64,000 bases of DNA from Pseudomonas resinovorans NBRC 106553 (GCF_000412695.1 NC_021499.1:992001-1056000); one strand, 5' to 3'; numbered from the stretch's first letter, positions 27,220 to 36,367 are shown. The notes: generated by a model from the sequence alone, not told the origin. Translations and numbers: made by a program.

Positions 27220-28518
27220 TCAGTGCAGTTTCAGGCGCGGGTCGGTGCTGCGGCCGATCCGGTCGCTGAGCATCAGCAGGAAGGTGCGGAAGGCGCCGTA
27301 CAGGGCCATCTGGTGCATGCGGTAGAGCGAGATGTAGAACATGCGCGCCAGCCAGCCTTCCAGTTTCACGCTGCCCATCAGGTTGCCCATGAGATTGCCC
27401 ACGGCACTGAAGCTCGACAGCGAGATCAACGAGCCGTAGTCCTTGTATTGGTACTCAGGCAGCGGCTGGCCCTGCAGTCGCAGCTTGAACGACTTGACCA
27501 GCAGCGAGGCCTGCTGGTGCGCGGCCTGGGCCCGTGGCGGCACGTTGCGCTCGCTGCCATCGCCCATGGGGCAGGCCGCGCAGTCGCCAAAGGCGAAGAT
27601 GTCGTCATCGCGGGTGGTCTGCAGGGTCGGGCGCACCACCAACTGGTTGATGCGGTTGCTTTCCAGGCCATCCAGGTCCTTGAGGAACCCGGGGGCGCGG
27701 ATCCCGGCGGCCCAGACCTTGAGGCTGGCGGGAATCATTTCGCCCTGGGCGGTGAGCAGGCCTTCGGCGGTGACTTCCTTGACCGCCGCACCGGTCATCA
27801 CGGTGACGCCGAGCTCTTCCAGGGTGCGGTGCACCGGCGCGCTGATGCGTTCCGGCAAGGCGGGCAGTACCCGTGGGCCGGCTTCGATCAGGGTGATGCG
27901 CATATTTTCCGGCTGGATGCTGTCCAGGCCGTAGGCCGCCAGCTCGTGGGCGGCGTGGTGCAGTTCGGCCGCCAGCTCGACGCCGGTGGCACCGGCGCCA
28001 ACGATGGCGACGCTGATCTGGTCGTTGGCGTCCTGCTGGGCGTGGGCGCGCAGGTAGTGGCTGAGCAGCTTGCGGTGGAAGCGCTCGGCCTGCTCGCGGG
28101 TGTCGAGGAATATGCAGTGCTGAGCCGCGCCTTCGGTGCCGAAGTCGTTGGTGGTGCTCCCCACCGCCAGCACCAGGCTGTCGTAGGCCAGTTCGCGGGC
28201 GGGCACCAGCTCGTGCCCGTCCTCGTCATGGGTGGCGGCCAGTTGGATGACCTTGCGCTTGCGGTCGAGCCCGCTCATGCGGCCGAGCTGGAACTCGAAG
28301 TGGTTCCATTTCGCCTGGGCGACGTAGTTCAGCTCATTCTCCGTGGAGTTGAGCGAACCCGCAGCCACTTCATGCAGCAAGGGTTTCCAGATATGGGTGA
28401 GGTTGGCGTCGGCCAGGACTACCTTGGCTAGGCCTTTCTTTCCGAGGGTTCTACCCAGACGGGTGGCGAGCTCCAGGCCGCCGGCGCCGCCGCCGACGAT
28501 CACAATGCGATGGGACAT
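27220..28518 (-). CDS. ndh: Type II NADH dehydrogenase (NDH-2)
   Basis: Peripheral, non-proton-pumping flavoprotein passing electrons from NADH to ubiquinone at the inner membrane. The 432 residues carry two Rossmann dinucleotide motifs, GGGAGGLELATRLG (FAD, residues 9-22) and VGAGATGVELAAEL (NADH), plus the FAD-closing motif DIFAFGDCAACP and the quinone-site block PPRAQAAHQQASLL. The C-terminal amphipathic part (WLARMFYISLYRMHQMALYG) is the predicted membrane anchor. Position and length match the ndh of P. aeruginosa in this region. The start is 8 bases from GAACGTCCC with a weak ribosome site. Confidence 0.94.
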   Translation of the reverse strand: MSHRIVIVGGGAGGLELATRLGRTLGKKGLAKVVLADANLTHIWKPLLHEVAAGSLNSTENELNYVAQAKWNHFEFQLGRMSGLDRKRKVIQLAATHDEDGHELVPARELAYDSLVLAVGSTTNDFGTEGAAQHCIFLDTREQAERFHRKLLSHYLRAHAQQDANDQISVAIVGAGATGVELAAELHHAAHELAAYGLDSIQPENMRITLIEAGPRVLPALPERISAPVHRTLEELGVTVMTGAAVKEVTAEGLLTAQGEMIPASLKVWAAGIRAPGFLKDLDGLESNRINQLVVRPTLQTTRDDDIFAFGDCAACPMGDGSERNVPPRAQAAHQQASLLVKSFKLRLQGQPLPEYQYKDYGSLISLSSFSAVGNLMGNLMGSVKLEGWLARMFYISLYRMHQMALYGAFRTFLLMLSDRIGRSTDPRLKLH

Positions 28519-28578
28519 GGGACGTTCTCACAAGGCTATAGGAATGCTGTGTCGCCGAGGGCGAGCGCGTCGGAAGGC

Positions 28579-28752
28579 TCATAGCACCAGTCGGCTCAGG
28601 AGGCGGCTGAGAATGCCCAGGACAATCACCACGGCCAGCGTCATCCACAGCAGACGCCACGGGCGGAACGGCTTGCGCTCCACCTGGTGTTGCGGGAGTT
28701 TCAGGTACTGGTCGACCTTTTGCTGGTCTTCGGGCGTCAGGCGGCTGGGCAT
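28579..28752 (-). CDS. DUF3094 family small membrane protein
   Basis: A 57-residue protein I read directly from the minus strand: it begins MPSRLTPEDQQKVDQYLK, continues with a basic Pro-rich linker (ERKPFRPW), and ends in one transmembrane helix (LLWMTLAVVIVLGILSRLL). It resembles the DUF3094 proteins found beside ndh in pseudomonads. It lies 60 bases upstream of ndh on the same strand, so cotranscription is likely. Function unknown; a role as an accessory of NDH-2 is only guilt by association. Confidence 0.78.
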   Translation of the reverse strand: MPSRLTPEDQQKVDQYLKLPQHQVERKPFRPWRLLWMTLAVVIVLGILSRLLSRLVL

Positions 28753-28847
28753 AGTGGCCTCGACTTAGGAATGGTTGGCATTCTAGCTGGCGATCTCAGG
28801 GGCGCTCAACGAGCGGCTGGGGATATTTGCGAAGCCTGTTGCCACCG

Positions 28848-29474
28848 CTACAGGCCGATGCCCACATCGAAGAGGATGGTTCGGCCCAGATTGCTGCGCA
28901 GAAAATCCGGCGCGTCATTGTGGGCGAACAGCACGCGGGCGAAATTCGGCCCCAGTAGCGTGAGCGAGCGCCAGCCCTGGAGCAGGTACTCGGTAGGCGG
29001 CGGAAAAGGGCTGTTGAAGTCCGGCGTGGCGCGCTTGAGGTTGACGAAAGCCAGCAAGTCCAGCTCGCCGAGGTCGAGGCCGCGCTCGCGGTAGTTGTGC
29101 GCCTTCTTGCGCAGTGTTGGCGCGAGCCGAGCCTGCAGTTCGGCGGCCGGGATGCGCTTTGGACGGCTTTCGCGGCGTACCAGTTGCGCGAGGGAAAAGG
29201 CGCTGCGGCGGCGTTCCAGCTCGGCGCGCCATTCCTCGTTCAAGCGGCGGCCTTCGTCCAGCACGAAGAACACCTCGAAGTTGGCCTCGCGGAACTGCAC
29301 GTCCGGCGGCTCCTGGCCGGTGCTGAAATCGTCGAGTCGAGAGGGCAGGTTGAGCGCCTGCAGGAGTCGCTGGCAGACCCAGCGCTCGCGTTCCCACTTG
29401 CGCGCATTCGACAGGAAGTCGTTGGCTTGCTCGGCCTGCCGTGTCAGCAGGCGCAGGTAGTCGGACTCGTTCAT
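28848..29474 (-). CDS. DUF1780 family protein
   Basis: A 208-residue soluble protein, MNESDYLRLLTRQAEQANDF at the start, with the conserved core FSTGQEPPDVQFREANFEVFFVLDEGRR. That core, PPDVxFxxAxFEVFxVLD followed by ERGLDLGELDLLAFVN, looks like a nuclease-superfamily (PD-D/ExK-like) arrangement, which has been suggested for DUF1780; I do not claim activity. Divergent from the GNAT gene and upstream of DUF3094 and ndh on the same strand. Confidence 0.8.
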   Translation of the reverse strand: MNESDYLRLLTRQAEQANDFLSNARKWERERWVCQRLLQALNLPSRLDDFSTGQEPPDVQFREANFEVFFVLDEGRRLNEEWRAELERRRSAFSLAQLVRRESRPKRIPAAELQARLAPTLRKKAHNYRERGLDLGELDLLAFVNLKRATPDFNSPFPPPTEYLLQGWRSLTLLGPNFARVLFAHNDAPDFLRSNLGRTILFDVGIGL

Positions 29475-29607
29475 GAGCGGAGCTTAGCCCTCCGGCCGGG
29501 GCAATGGGTACCCCCAGATCGCCCCTGAACGAGCGGTCGCGACAAATGCGCACAGCTTGCCTGCTGGCGCCGCGGTGTAAACTTTCAGGACCTGCCTGGA
29601 GCCTGCC

Positions 29608-30030
29608 ATGCACATTCGTCCAATCACCGCCGCCGACCATGCCGCCCTGATCCAGCTCTGGCGACGCACGCCGGGTATCAGGGTGCGTGCCGAAGATGAA
29701 CTGGAACCCTTCTGCGGTTATCTACAGCGCAACCCGGACCTCAGCCTGCTGCTCGAGGACGACCAGGGGCGCGCGGGCGGTTGCCTGCTGGTTGGTCACG
29801 ACGGGCGCCGCGGCTACCTGCAGCACCTGGTGGTGGACTTGCCGTTTCGTGGTCAGGGCTGGGCGCGGGCACTGTTGCAGGAAGCGCTGCGGCGTCTGGC
29901 GCTATTGGGCATCCGCAAGTCCCATGTATTCGTCCTGGAGGAGGCGCCGGAAGCGCTGGCCTTCTGGCAGATGCAGCGGGGCTGGTCGGTGCGTGAGGAT
30001 ATTCGTGTCTACTCGACCACTGGAGATTGA
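29608..30030 (+). CDS. GNAT family N-acetyltransferase
   Basis: A 140-residue single-domain acetyltransferase. It has the N-terminal strand [18 protein letters not shown], the beta-4 strand [26 protein letters not shown] containing the acetyl-CoA pyrophosphate loop (R/Q-x-x-G-x-A: FRGQGWA), and a C-terminal [19 protein letters not shown]. Substrate cannot be told from the sequence. The next gene starts four bases after the stop, so it is first in a short operon. Confidence 0.9.
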   Translation: MHIRPITAADHAALIQLWRRTPGIRVRAEDELEPFCGYLQRNPDLSLLLEDDQGRAGGCLLVGHDGRRGYLQHLVVDLPFRGQGWARALLQEALRRLALLGIRKSHVFVLEEAPEALAFWQMQRGWSVREDIRVYSTTGD

Positions 30031-30034
30031 ATCG

Positions 30035-30502
30035 ATGCGGATCTGCCTCGGCCTGATGCTCTGCCTGCTGGCCACTCTCGGTCACGCCCTCGAGGTTGGC
30101 GAGCGCCTGGCGCCCTGGACCCTGCTGGACCAATACGAGCAGCCCTACAGCCTGGACGACGGGCTGCAGCTGTTGCTGGTGGCGCGCAGCATGGATGGTG
30201 CGAAGTTGCTGAAGGCTGCCCTGGAGGGCCGGCCCAAGGGCTACCTGGAGGCCCGCCATGGGGTGTTCGTGGCGGATATCAGTCGCATGCCGTCGCTAGT
30301 GTCCTCGCTCTTCGCCGTACCCGCCATGCGCGATTACAACTACCGCGTGCTGTTGGACCGCGAGTCCCGCGTTGCCAGCCGCTACCCCGGTAGCGAATCC
30401 GGCGTGCTCTGGCTGCGCCTCGATCACGGCAAGCTCATCGAAAGCAAGGAATTCAGCGACGCTGCGGCCTTGCGCGCGGCCCTGGAGTCCATCGCGCCGT
30501 GA
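30035..30502 (+). CDS. Periplasmic thioredoxin-fold-like protein of unknown function
   Basis: A 155-residue protein. Residues 1-19 (MRICLGLMLCLLATLGHALE) form a signal peptide. The mature part reads like a thioredoxin or YtfJ fold: VGERLAPWTLLDQYEQPYSL, then LLLVARSMDGAKLLKAAL where redox proteins would have CxxC, but no cysteines are present, so it should not be a thiol oxidoreductase. The start at 30035 gives a proper signal peptide; longer frames in the same phase overlap the GNAT gene. The stop overlaps the GTG of the next gene. RefSeq-style names for homologues vary and I give no function. Confidence 0.75.
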   Translation: MRICLGLMLCLLATLGHALEVGERLAPWTLLDQYEQPYSLDDGLQLLLVARSMDGAKLLKAALEGRPKGYLEARHGVFVADISRMPSLVSSLFAVPAMRDYNYRVLLDRESRVASRYPGSESGVLWLRLDHGKLIESKEFSDAAALRAALESIAP

Positions 30503-31188
30503 TTGCCGCCGAACTTCTTTCCACGCAAACCCTGGGACTCGGCTGGGCAATCTACCTGCCCGCGCTCGCCTGGGCTGCGTGGCGCGCGCCCTGGGTCGAA
30601 CTGTTCAGCGATTCGCGCCGCCAGCACCTGCTGTTCGGAACGGTGCTGGTGCTCTTCCTGCTCTGGCTGATGCGCCGGGATTTCGACTCGGGGCTGTCCT
30701 ATCACCTCATCGGCATGACCGCGGTGACCCTGTTGCTGGACTGGCCCCTGGCCGTGCTGGGGGCGCTGATTGCGCAACTGGGCCTGCTGGCGCTGGGCAA
30801 GCTGGACCTGGCGGCCCTGGGCATCAACGGAGCCCTGCTGGTGCTGCTGCCGGTACTGGTGACCGAGCTTTGCGCCATGCGGGTCGAGCAGCACCAGCCG
30901 CGCAACCTGTTCGTGTACATCTTCTGCTGCGGCTTCTTCCCGGCCGCCCTGGCGGTATTGCTTTGCGTGCTGATCGGGTTGGGCTTGCTGTGGGTGGACG
31001 GCATCTTCCTCATGCCGCCCTGGCTCGAGGATTTCATCGGCTACCTCTGGTTGGTGATGTTTCCCGAGGCCTTCATCAACGGCACGGCGGTCACCGCTCT
31101 GGTGGTGTTCTGTCCGGAATGGCTGGAAACCTTCAATCGCACCCGCTATCTCCAGGCTCCCTGGAAGGATGACGACAGCTCTCGCTGA
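30499..31188 (+). CDS. CbiM-like energy-coupling factor ABC permease family protein (orphan)
   Basis: A 229-residue membrane protein with about seven hydrophobic segments, beginning at a GTG that overlaps the preceding stop. The pattern resembles the CbiM/PF01891 S-component-like permeases, including a conserved LSYHLIGMTAVTLLLDWPLA helix with His that in CbiM coordinates metal and a VMFPEAFINGTAVTALVVF segment. No CbiN, EcfT or ATPase gene is nearby, so partners, if any, are elsewhere. Cobalt/nickel specificity cannot be assumed. Likely cotranscribed with the GNAT and thioredoxin-like genes. Confidence 0.72.
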   Translation: MIAAELLSTQTLGLGWAIYLPALAWAAWRAPWVELFSDSRRQHLLFGTVLVLFLLWLMRRDFDSGLSYHLIGMTAVTLLLDWPLAVLGALIAQLGLLALGKLDLAALGINGALLVLLPVLVTELCAMRVEQHQPRNLFVYIFCCGFFPAALAVLLCVLIGLGLLWVDGIFLMPPWLEDFIGYLWLVMFPEAFINGTAVTALVVFCPEWLETFNRTRYLQAPWKDDDSSR

Positions 31189-31264
31189 TGTGCGCCGATT
31201 CACCCGCTCGATGCCGCTGGGGCGCCTGACCTGCGTCAAGACTTCCGTGGGGCGACTCTCCGTA

Positions 31265-31289
31265 GGGTGGATGGCGTTTCCATCCACCA
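31265..31289. repeat. Palindromic GGGTGGATGG intergenic repeat, copy 1
   Basis: GGTGGATGG cgttt CCATCCACC, a perfect 9-base inverted repeat preceded by GTAG. The same unit recurs near 46421, 53618 and 53801. Confidence 0.75.
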
Positions 31290-31307
31290 GCATGAGGAGC
31301 AGACGGC

Positions 31308-31523
31308 ATGGGGATTCACGATTGGGCGAGAGAAGTCCTGGAGCGGGGCCTGGACGCGGCGAAGCAGGAGGGGATTGGCGAGGAGATGGCCTTGCGCGCC
31401 CTGCTGAGCGCAGTGGTGGAACGCAGCGCGACGCTGCGCTCGATTGATGACCTGGCCCGGGAGCTGGAATTCCTGGCGGTTAACCTGGAGCCGGGACGGG
31501 ACTACGGATTCATGCGGCCCTGA
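31308..31523 (+). CDS. Small conserved hypothetical protein
   Basis: A 71-residue acidic helical protein (MGIHDWAREVLERGLDAAKQ), no signal peptide or membrane segment. A clear GAGGAG ribosome site lies 9 bases before the ATG, and codon use is normal for the region, which supports a real gene. A counterpart occupies the same place beside yacG in P. aeruginosa as I recall. The stop faces the yacG stop 9 bases away. Function unknown. Confidence 0.7.
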   Translation: MGIHDWAREVLERGLDAAKQEGIGEEMALRALLSAVVERSATLRSIDDLARELEFLAVNLEPGRDYGFMRP

Positions 31524-31532
31524 GTGGGAGGA

Positions 31533-31733
31533 TCAATGCTCGCGCGGCGGCAGTTCGCCGGAGAACAGGTCGTCTTCCATGTTGTCGCCGGGGATCGCAT
31601 GCTCCTCGGCGGCCCAGGCGCCCAGGTCGATCAGCTTGCAGCGTTCGGAACAGAAGGGGCGGGAGGGGCTTTGCGGGCTCCACTCCACCGGAGCGCCGCA
31701 GGTGGGGCACTCCACAGTGACGGGTTGACTCAT
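31533..31733 (-). CDS. yacG: DNA gyrase inhibitor YacG
   Basis: A 66-residue zinc-binding protein that inhibits gyrase by binding GyrB in E. coli. The four ligands are visible as CPTCG and FCSERC (CxxC...CxxxC), followed by the typical [14 protein letters not shown] helix region. It overlaps the coaE stop by four bases and is the last gene of the pilB-pilC-pilD-coaE-yacG run. Confidence 0.93.
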   Translation of the reverse strand: MSQPVTVECPTCGAPVEWSPQSPSRPFCSERCKLIDLGAWAAEEHAIPGDNMEDDLFSGELPPREH

Positions 31734-32341
31734 GGCTGGCCTCCTCGCAGGGTCAGGTAGAAATTGTGCAGCCGCTCCACTTCGCTTTGCAGCCAGTGGA
31801 GGTCGCGGTCATTGAGCAGCACATCATCGGCATGCTTGAGGCGCTCCTCGCGGCTGGCCTGCACCTTCAATATGGCTTGGACCTGCGCTTCGGGCACATT
31901 GTCCCGCTGCATGGTGCGCTGGAGCTGCGCGGCTTCGGGGGCATCCACCAGCAGCACGCGCTGGGTCATGCGGTACTGGCCGGATTCGATCAGCAGCGGC
32001 GACACCAGGATGGCATAGGGGGATTCGGCGCGGGCCAGGTACTGGCTGATTTCCTGGCCGATAAGCGGGTGCAGCAGGCTTTCCAGCCAGCGACGCTCTT
32101 CGGCGTCGGCGAAAATGCGCTGGCGCAGGGCTGCGCGGTCCAGCTGGCCGTCGGCCTGCAGTACCCCGCTGCCGAAATGCTCGGCGATCTTCGCCAGGGC
32201 CGGGCGGCCGGGTTCCACCACCCAGCGCGCGGCGTGGTCGGCATCCACCAGATGTACGCCAAGCTCGCTGAAATGGGCGGCGACGGCACTCTTGCCGCTA
32301 CCGATGCCGCCTGTGAGGCCAAGAATCCAGGGTGTGTTCAT
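31730..32341 (-). CDS. coaE: Dephospho-CoA kinase
   Basis: Final step of coenzyme A synthesis, phosphorylating dephospho-CoA. The 203 residues start [21 protein letters not shown] with the P-loop GGIGSGKS, followed by [14 protein letters not shown] and the lid/CoA region [14 protein letters not shown] and [25 protein letters not shown]. Overlaps pilD by four bases and yacG by four bases, the conserved pseudomonad order. Confidence 0.96.
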   Translation of the reverse strand: MNTPWILGLTGGIGSGKSAVAAHFSELGVHLVDADHAARWVVEPGRPALAKIAEHFGSGVLQADGQLDRAALRQRIFADAEERRWLESLLHPLIGQEISQYLARAESPYAILVSPLLIESGQYRMTQRVLLVDAPEAAQLQRTMQRDNVPEAQVQAILKVQASREERLKHADDVLLNDRDLHWLQSEVERLHNFYLTLRGGQP

Positions 32342-33210
32342 TTGAAACCGGCGAACTGCAGATAGGTCGCCGTTATTTGATCACCCCAGAGCAATGCAAT
32401 CCAGCCGGCAATGGCCAGGTAGGGGCCGAAGGGGATGGGCGTGGTGCTGTCCTGGTTGCGCAGGCGCAGCATGATCACCCCCAGCACCGCGCCCACCAGG
32501 GACGAGAGCAGGATGGTCAGCGGCAGTACCTGCCAGCCGCCCCAGGCGCCGAGCATTGCCAGCAGCTTGAAGTCGCCGTGGCCCATGCCTTCCTTGCCGG
32601 TCACCAGCTTGAACAGCCAGTACACCGACCACAGGCTCATGTAGCCGGCCACCGCGCCCCAGAGCGCATCCTCCAGGCTGGCGAACAGGCCCTGGCTGTT
32701 GAGGATGAGCCCGAGCCAGAGCAGCGGTAGGACCAGTGCATCCGGCAGCAGCTGGTGATCGACGTCGATCATGCTCATCGCCAGCAGGCCCCAGGTCAGC
32801 ACCAGGAAGGCTCCGGCCTGCCAACTGAAGCCGAAATGCCAGGCGACGTAGGCCGACAGCAGGCCGCAGACTAGCTCCACCAAGGGATAGCGCGTGCTGA
32901 TGGCGGCCTTGCACGACGAGCACTTGCCACGCAGGGCCAGGTAACTGACCACGGGAATGTTCTCCCAGGCGCGGATCTCATGGTTGCAGTGGGGGCAGCG
33001 CGAATTCGGCAGTACCAGGTTGAACACCGGGCCCTTGGGCTCGGCCGGCAGGCTCAGCACCTCGCGGGCCTGCTCCTGCCAATCGCGCAGCATCATCTGC
33101 GGCAGGCGATGGATCACCACATTGAGGAAACTGCCCACCAACAAACCAAGGGCGAGGGTGCAGAAAACAAAGGCCAGCGCATGGCTGGCCAGGAAGTCGA
33201 TCAACTGCAT
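32338..33210 (-). CDS. pilD: Type IV prepilin peptidase / N-methyltransferase PilD
   Basis: Inner-membrane aspartyl protease that cleaves and N-methylates prepilins, including PilA, PilE, PilV, PilW, PilX and FimU here, and type II secretion pseudopilins. The 290 residues include the cytosolic zinc-binding tetracysteine CPHCN and [16 protein letters not shown], two catalytic Asp regions ([12 protein letters not shown] and [20 protein letters not shown]), and eight membrane segments. It follows pilC by two bases and overlaps coaE. Confidence 0.96.
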   Translation of the reverse strand: MQLIDFLASHALAFVFCTLALGLLVGSFLNVVIHRLPQMMLRDWQEQAREVLSLPAEPKGPVFNLVLPNSRCPHCNHEIRAWENIPVVSYLALRGKCSSCKAAISTRYPLVELVCGLLSAYVAWHFGFSWQAGAFLVLTWGLLAMSMIDVDHQLLPDALVLPLLWLGLILNSQGLFASLEDALWGAVAGYMSLWSVYWLFKLVTGKEGMGHGDFKLLAMLGAWGGWQVLPLTILLSSLVGAVLGVIMLRLRNQDSTTPIPFGPYLAIAGWIALLWGDQITATYLQFAGFK

Positions 33211-33212
33211 GC

Positions 33213-34430
33213 TTAGACGACGTTGCCGAGTTGGAAGATGGGCAGGTACATGGCGATGATCAGGCCGCCGACCAGGACGCCGAGTACGGCCATGATCATG
33301 GGCTCCATCAGGGCGGTCAGGCCGTCGACGGCGTTGTCCACTTCGGCTTCGTAGAAGCTGGCGACCTTGTCGAGCATCTCGTCCAGGGCGCCGGATTCTT
33401 CGCCGATGGCGGTCATCTGCACGGCCATGGCGGGGAAGACGCCGGTGGTGCGCATGGAGAAGTTCAGCTGCATGCCGGTGGACACATCCTGCTTGACCTT
33501 GAGCACCGCATTCTTGAACACCACGTTGCCGCTGGCGCCTGCCACGGAGTCCAGGGCGTCCACCAGGGGCACGCCGGCAGCGAAAGTGGTTGCCAGGGTT
33601 CGGGCGAAGCGGGCTACGGCGGACTTGTAGAGGATGTCGCCGACGATGGGGAGTTTCAGGACGGTATGGTCGACCCAGTCGCGGAACTTCTGGGATTTCT
33701 TATGTGCTTGCTGAAGTCCGAAACCAATAAGGAAGAATACGGCTAGTACAATAAACCACCACTCTTGGAGAAGCTCGGACAGTCCGATAACCATCTGCGT
33801 GAATGCTGGTAGTTCTGCGCCGAAGTTGGCAAAAACAGATTGGAACTGAGGGACCACTTTGATCAGCAGGATCGCCGAAACGATAATCGCGACCACGATG
33901 ACCGCAATCGGATAGTTCATCGCTTTTTTGATCTTGGCCTTCAGCGCCTCGGTCTTTTCCTTGTAGGTGGCGATCCGGTCCAGCAGGGTTTCCAGAGCAC
34001 CGGCCTGTTCGCCGGAGTCGACCAGGTTGCAGTACAGTTCGTCGAAGTATTCCGGCTTCTTGCGCAGGGAGTTTGCCAGGCTGTTACCGGCGGCCACTTC
34101 CTGCTTGACCTCGTTCACCAGCGTGCGCATGGCAGGCTTCTCGAAGCCCTCGCCAATGATGTCGAAGGACTGCATCAGTGGCACGCCAGCTTTCATCATG
34201 GTCGCCATCTGCCGGGTGAAGAGGGCGATGTCCAGGGGTTTTATCTTCTTCCTTCCGCCGAGCAATGAGGTGGCTTTCTTTCGCACTCTGGTGGGATTGA
34301 TACCTTGCTTGCGAAGCTGCGCCTTCACCAAGGCGGGGTTCTGTCCTGATATCTCGCCTTTGACCTTGGAGCCTTTCTTGTCGGTACCTTCCCAGGCGAA
34401 GGTACTCAGTTTCAGCGCTTTGTCCGCCAT
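33213..34430 (-). CDS. pilC: Type IV pilus inner-membrane platform protein PilC
   Basis: Polytopic platform protein that couples PilB ATP hydrolysis to pilin extraction from the membrane. The 405 residues contain two GspF domains (the first around FTRQMATMMKAGVPLMQSFD, the second around FARTLATTFAAGVPLVDALD) and membrane helices near 175-205, 225-245 and 375-395. Length is the same as P. aeruginosa PilC. Two bases separate it from pilB and from pilD. Confidence 0.96.
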   Translation of the reverse strand: MADKALKLSTFAWEGTDKKGSKVKGEISGQNPALVKAQLRKQGINPTRVRKKATSLLGGRKKIKPLDIALFTRQMATMMKAGVPLMQSFDIIGEGFEKPAMRTLVNEVKQEVAAGNSLANSLRKKPEYFDELYCNLVDSGEQAGALETLLDRIATYKEKTEALKAKIKKAMNYPIAVIVVAIIVSAILLIKVVPQFQSVFANFGAELPAFTQMVIGLSELLQEWWFIVLAVFFLIGFGLQQAHKKSQKFRDWVDHTVLKLPIVGDILYKSAVARFARTLATTFAAGVPLVDALDSVAGASGNVVFKNAVLKVKQDVSTGMQLNFSMRTTGVFPAMAVQMTAIGEESGALDEMLDKVASFYEAEVDNAVDGLTALMEPMIMAVLGVLVGGLIIAMYLPIFQLGNVV

Positions 34431-34432
34431 GC

Positions 34433-36139
34433 TTAATCCTTGGTCACGCGGTTGACTTCCTCCAGGCTGGTAATGCCATTCATGGCTTTTACCAGGCCCG
34501 AGGTTCGCAGGTCATTGAAGCCATCACGGCGCGCCTGCTGGGCGATCTGGATGGAGTTGCCTTCTTCCATAATAAGCTGCTGCAAGGCCGGCGTGATTTT
34601 AACCACTTCATAAATACCGACTCGGCCCTTGTAACCCTGGTTGCAATTGTCGCAGCCCACCGGGGAGTAGAGTTTGAAGCTGCCGATCTTCTCTTCAGGG
34701 AAGCCTTCCTTGAGCAGGGTTTCCCTAGGGACCTCGTGTTCCTTCTTGCAATGACTACACAATTTGCGTGCCAGGCGCTGGGCGATGATCAGGTTGACCG
34801 ACGTGGCGATGTTGAAGGCTGGCACACCCATATTGCGCAGGCGCGTCAGGGTTTCCGCGGCGCTGTTGGTGTGCAAGGTGGATAGCACCATATGGCCGGT
34901 CTGGGCGGCCTTGATGGCGATCTCGGCGGTTTCCAGGTCGCGGATCTCGCCGACCATGATCACATCCGGGTCCTGGCGCAGGAAGGCCCGCAGGGCCTGG
35001 GCGAAGTCCATGCCCTGCTTGGGATTGACGTTGACCTGGTTGATGCCCTCGAGGTTGATCTCCACCGGGTCTTCGGCGGTGGAGATATTGATATCCACCG
35101 TATTGAGGATATTGATCCCGGTGTAGAGGGATACCGTCTTGCCGGAACCTGTAGGGCCGGTTACGAGGATCATGCCCTGGGGCTGCTTCAGCGCCGCCAG
35201 GTAGAGTTCTTTCTGCTCTTCCTCATAGCCCAGTGCATCGATACCCATCTGCGCGCTGGTAGGGTCGAGGATCCGCATCACGATCTTCTCGCCCCAGAGG
35301 GTCGGCAGGGTGTTGACCCGGAAGTCGATGGATTTCGTCTTGGAAATCTTCATCTTGATCCGGCCGTCCTGGGGCTTGCGGCGCTCGGAAATATCCAGTG
35401 CGGCCATCACCTTCAGGCGTGCGGAGATGCGACTGGCCAACTGGATCGGCGGCTTGGCCACTTCGTGGAGCATGCCGTCGGTACGGAAGCGTACGCGGTA
35501 GGAGCGCTCGTAGGGCTCGAAGTGCAGGTCAGAGGAGCCGCCGCGAATGGCATCCAGCAGCATCTTGTTGACGAAGCGCACCACGGGGGCGTCGTCGGCA
35601 TCAACGCCGCCAGGAGTATCCTTTTTGTCATCATCGACTGCTTCGACGTCCACGCCATCCAGGTCGACATCGCCCAGTTCTTCCATTCCGCTAGTGGCGG
35701 AGTCGAAGAACTTCTCGATGGCATCGCCGAGCTTGTCGTCCTCTACAAGGATGGCTTCGGTATTCAGCCCGGTGCTGAACTGGATATCGGTCACGGCCTG
35801 ATGGTTGGTGGGGTCGGAGATGGCAACGAAGAGCTTGTTGCCACGACGCCAGAGGGGAAGGGCGCGGTGCTGGCGGATCAGCTTTTCGCTGACCAGATCA
35901 CGTGGCTGGCTCTCTTTGTCGACACTGCCGAGATCGAGAAAGGCCACGCCGAACTGTTCCGCCGCCATCTCCGCCAGATCACGGCTCTTGAGCAGCTTGT
36001 TCTGTACCAGGTAGGTGATCAGCGGGATCTTGTTGCGCTGTGCCTGGGTATGGGCCTGGAGGGCGCTTCGCTCATCGAGGAGGTTGGTCAGCACCAGTTG
36101 TTTGGCCAGGCCGGATAGCGTAGGAGCGGTCTCGTTCAT
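34433..36139 (-). CDS. pilB: Type IV pilus assembly ATPase PilB
   Basis: Hexameric extension motor. The 568 residues have an N-terminal MshEN-like domain (LVLTNLLDERSALQAHTQAQ and LLKSRDLAEMAAEQFGVAFL), which in homologues binds c-di-GMP, followed by the secretion ATPase core with Walker A GPTGSGKT, the Asp box LRAFLRQDPDVIMVGEIRD, and the tetracysteine zinc motif CSHCK and CDNCNQGYKGRVGIYEV. Transcribed divergently from pilA and first in the pilB-pilC-pilD-coaE-yacG unit. Confidence 0.96.
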   Translation of the reverse strand: MNETAPTLSGLAKQLVLTNLLDERSALQAHTQAQRNKIPLITYLVQNKLLKSRDLAEMAAEQFGVAFLDLGSVDKESQPRDLVSEKLIRQHRALPLWRRGNKLFVAISDPTNHQAVTDIQFSTGLNTEAILVEDDKLGDAIEKFFDSATSGMEELGDVDLDGVDVEAVDDDKKDTPGGVDADDAPVVRFVNKMLLDAIRGGSSDLHFEPYERSYRVRFRTDGMLHEVAKPPIQLASRISARLKVMAALDISERRKPQDGRIKMKISKTKSIDFRVNTLPTLWGEKIVMRILDPTSAQMGIDALGYEEEQKELYLAALKQPQGMILVTGPTGSGKTVSLYTGINILNTVDINISTAEDPVEINLEGINQVNVNPKQGMDFAQALRAFLRQDPDVIMVGEIRDLETAEIAIKAAQTGHMVLSTLHTNSAAETLTRLRNMGVPAFNIATSVNLIIAQRLARKLCSHCKKEHEVPRETLLKEGFPEEKIGSFKLYSPVGCDNCNQGYKGRVGIYEVVKITPALQQLIMEEGNSIQIAQQARRDGFNDLRTSGLVKAMNGITSLEEVNRVTKD

Positions 36140-36204
36140 GGGGCGCGTCAGTCTGCCGGTTGTGACTCTGCCTTATAACGTAGTTGGTCTTGGTCGCCAA
36201 ATGC

Positions 36205-36310
36205 GTGTCCAGGGAGTGACAAAAAACGGCAGTTATTGCTGGAGTAGGGAGGCGCCCCAGGAATTGTTTGGTCGACTTTGCGGCACCTGGACGCCAATTG
36301 CGCAGGTGTC
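36205..36310 (+). promoter_or_regulatory. Candidate PilR-binding TGTC sites upstream of pilA
   Basis: GTGTC occurs at 36205-36209 and 36306-36310, and a near-inverse GTGACA at 36216-36221, within the 271-base pilB-pilA interval. PilR in P. aeruginosa binds clustered (C/G)TGTC elements about 60-100 bases upstream of the sigma-54 promoter, so these are candidates; the spacing is looser than the classical site. Confidence 0.4.
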
Positions 36311-36349
36311 CGCACTACCGATGGCGACTTATTCAAGCCCTGAGGAGAC

Positions 36350-36367
36350 TTGGCATACATCGTGCTG
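36350..36367 (+). promoter_or_regulatory. Sigma-54 (-24/-12) promoter of pilA
   Basis: TTGGCATACATCGTGCTG: GG at 36352-36353 and GC at 36364-36365 are exactly 10 bases apart, matching the RpoN consensus TGGCAC-N5-TTGC. It is 46 bases before the pilA start, and PilR, encoded in this window, is the matching activator. Confidence 0.85.

Noticed and set aside
29608..30030. GNAT gene and the DUF1780 gene as a toxin-antitoxin pair
   Set aside because: They are divergent, the wrong size and lack the usual ribbon-helix-helix antitoxin; housekeeping-type families in conserved order are more likely.
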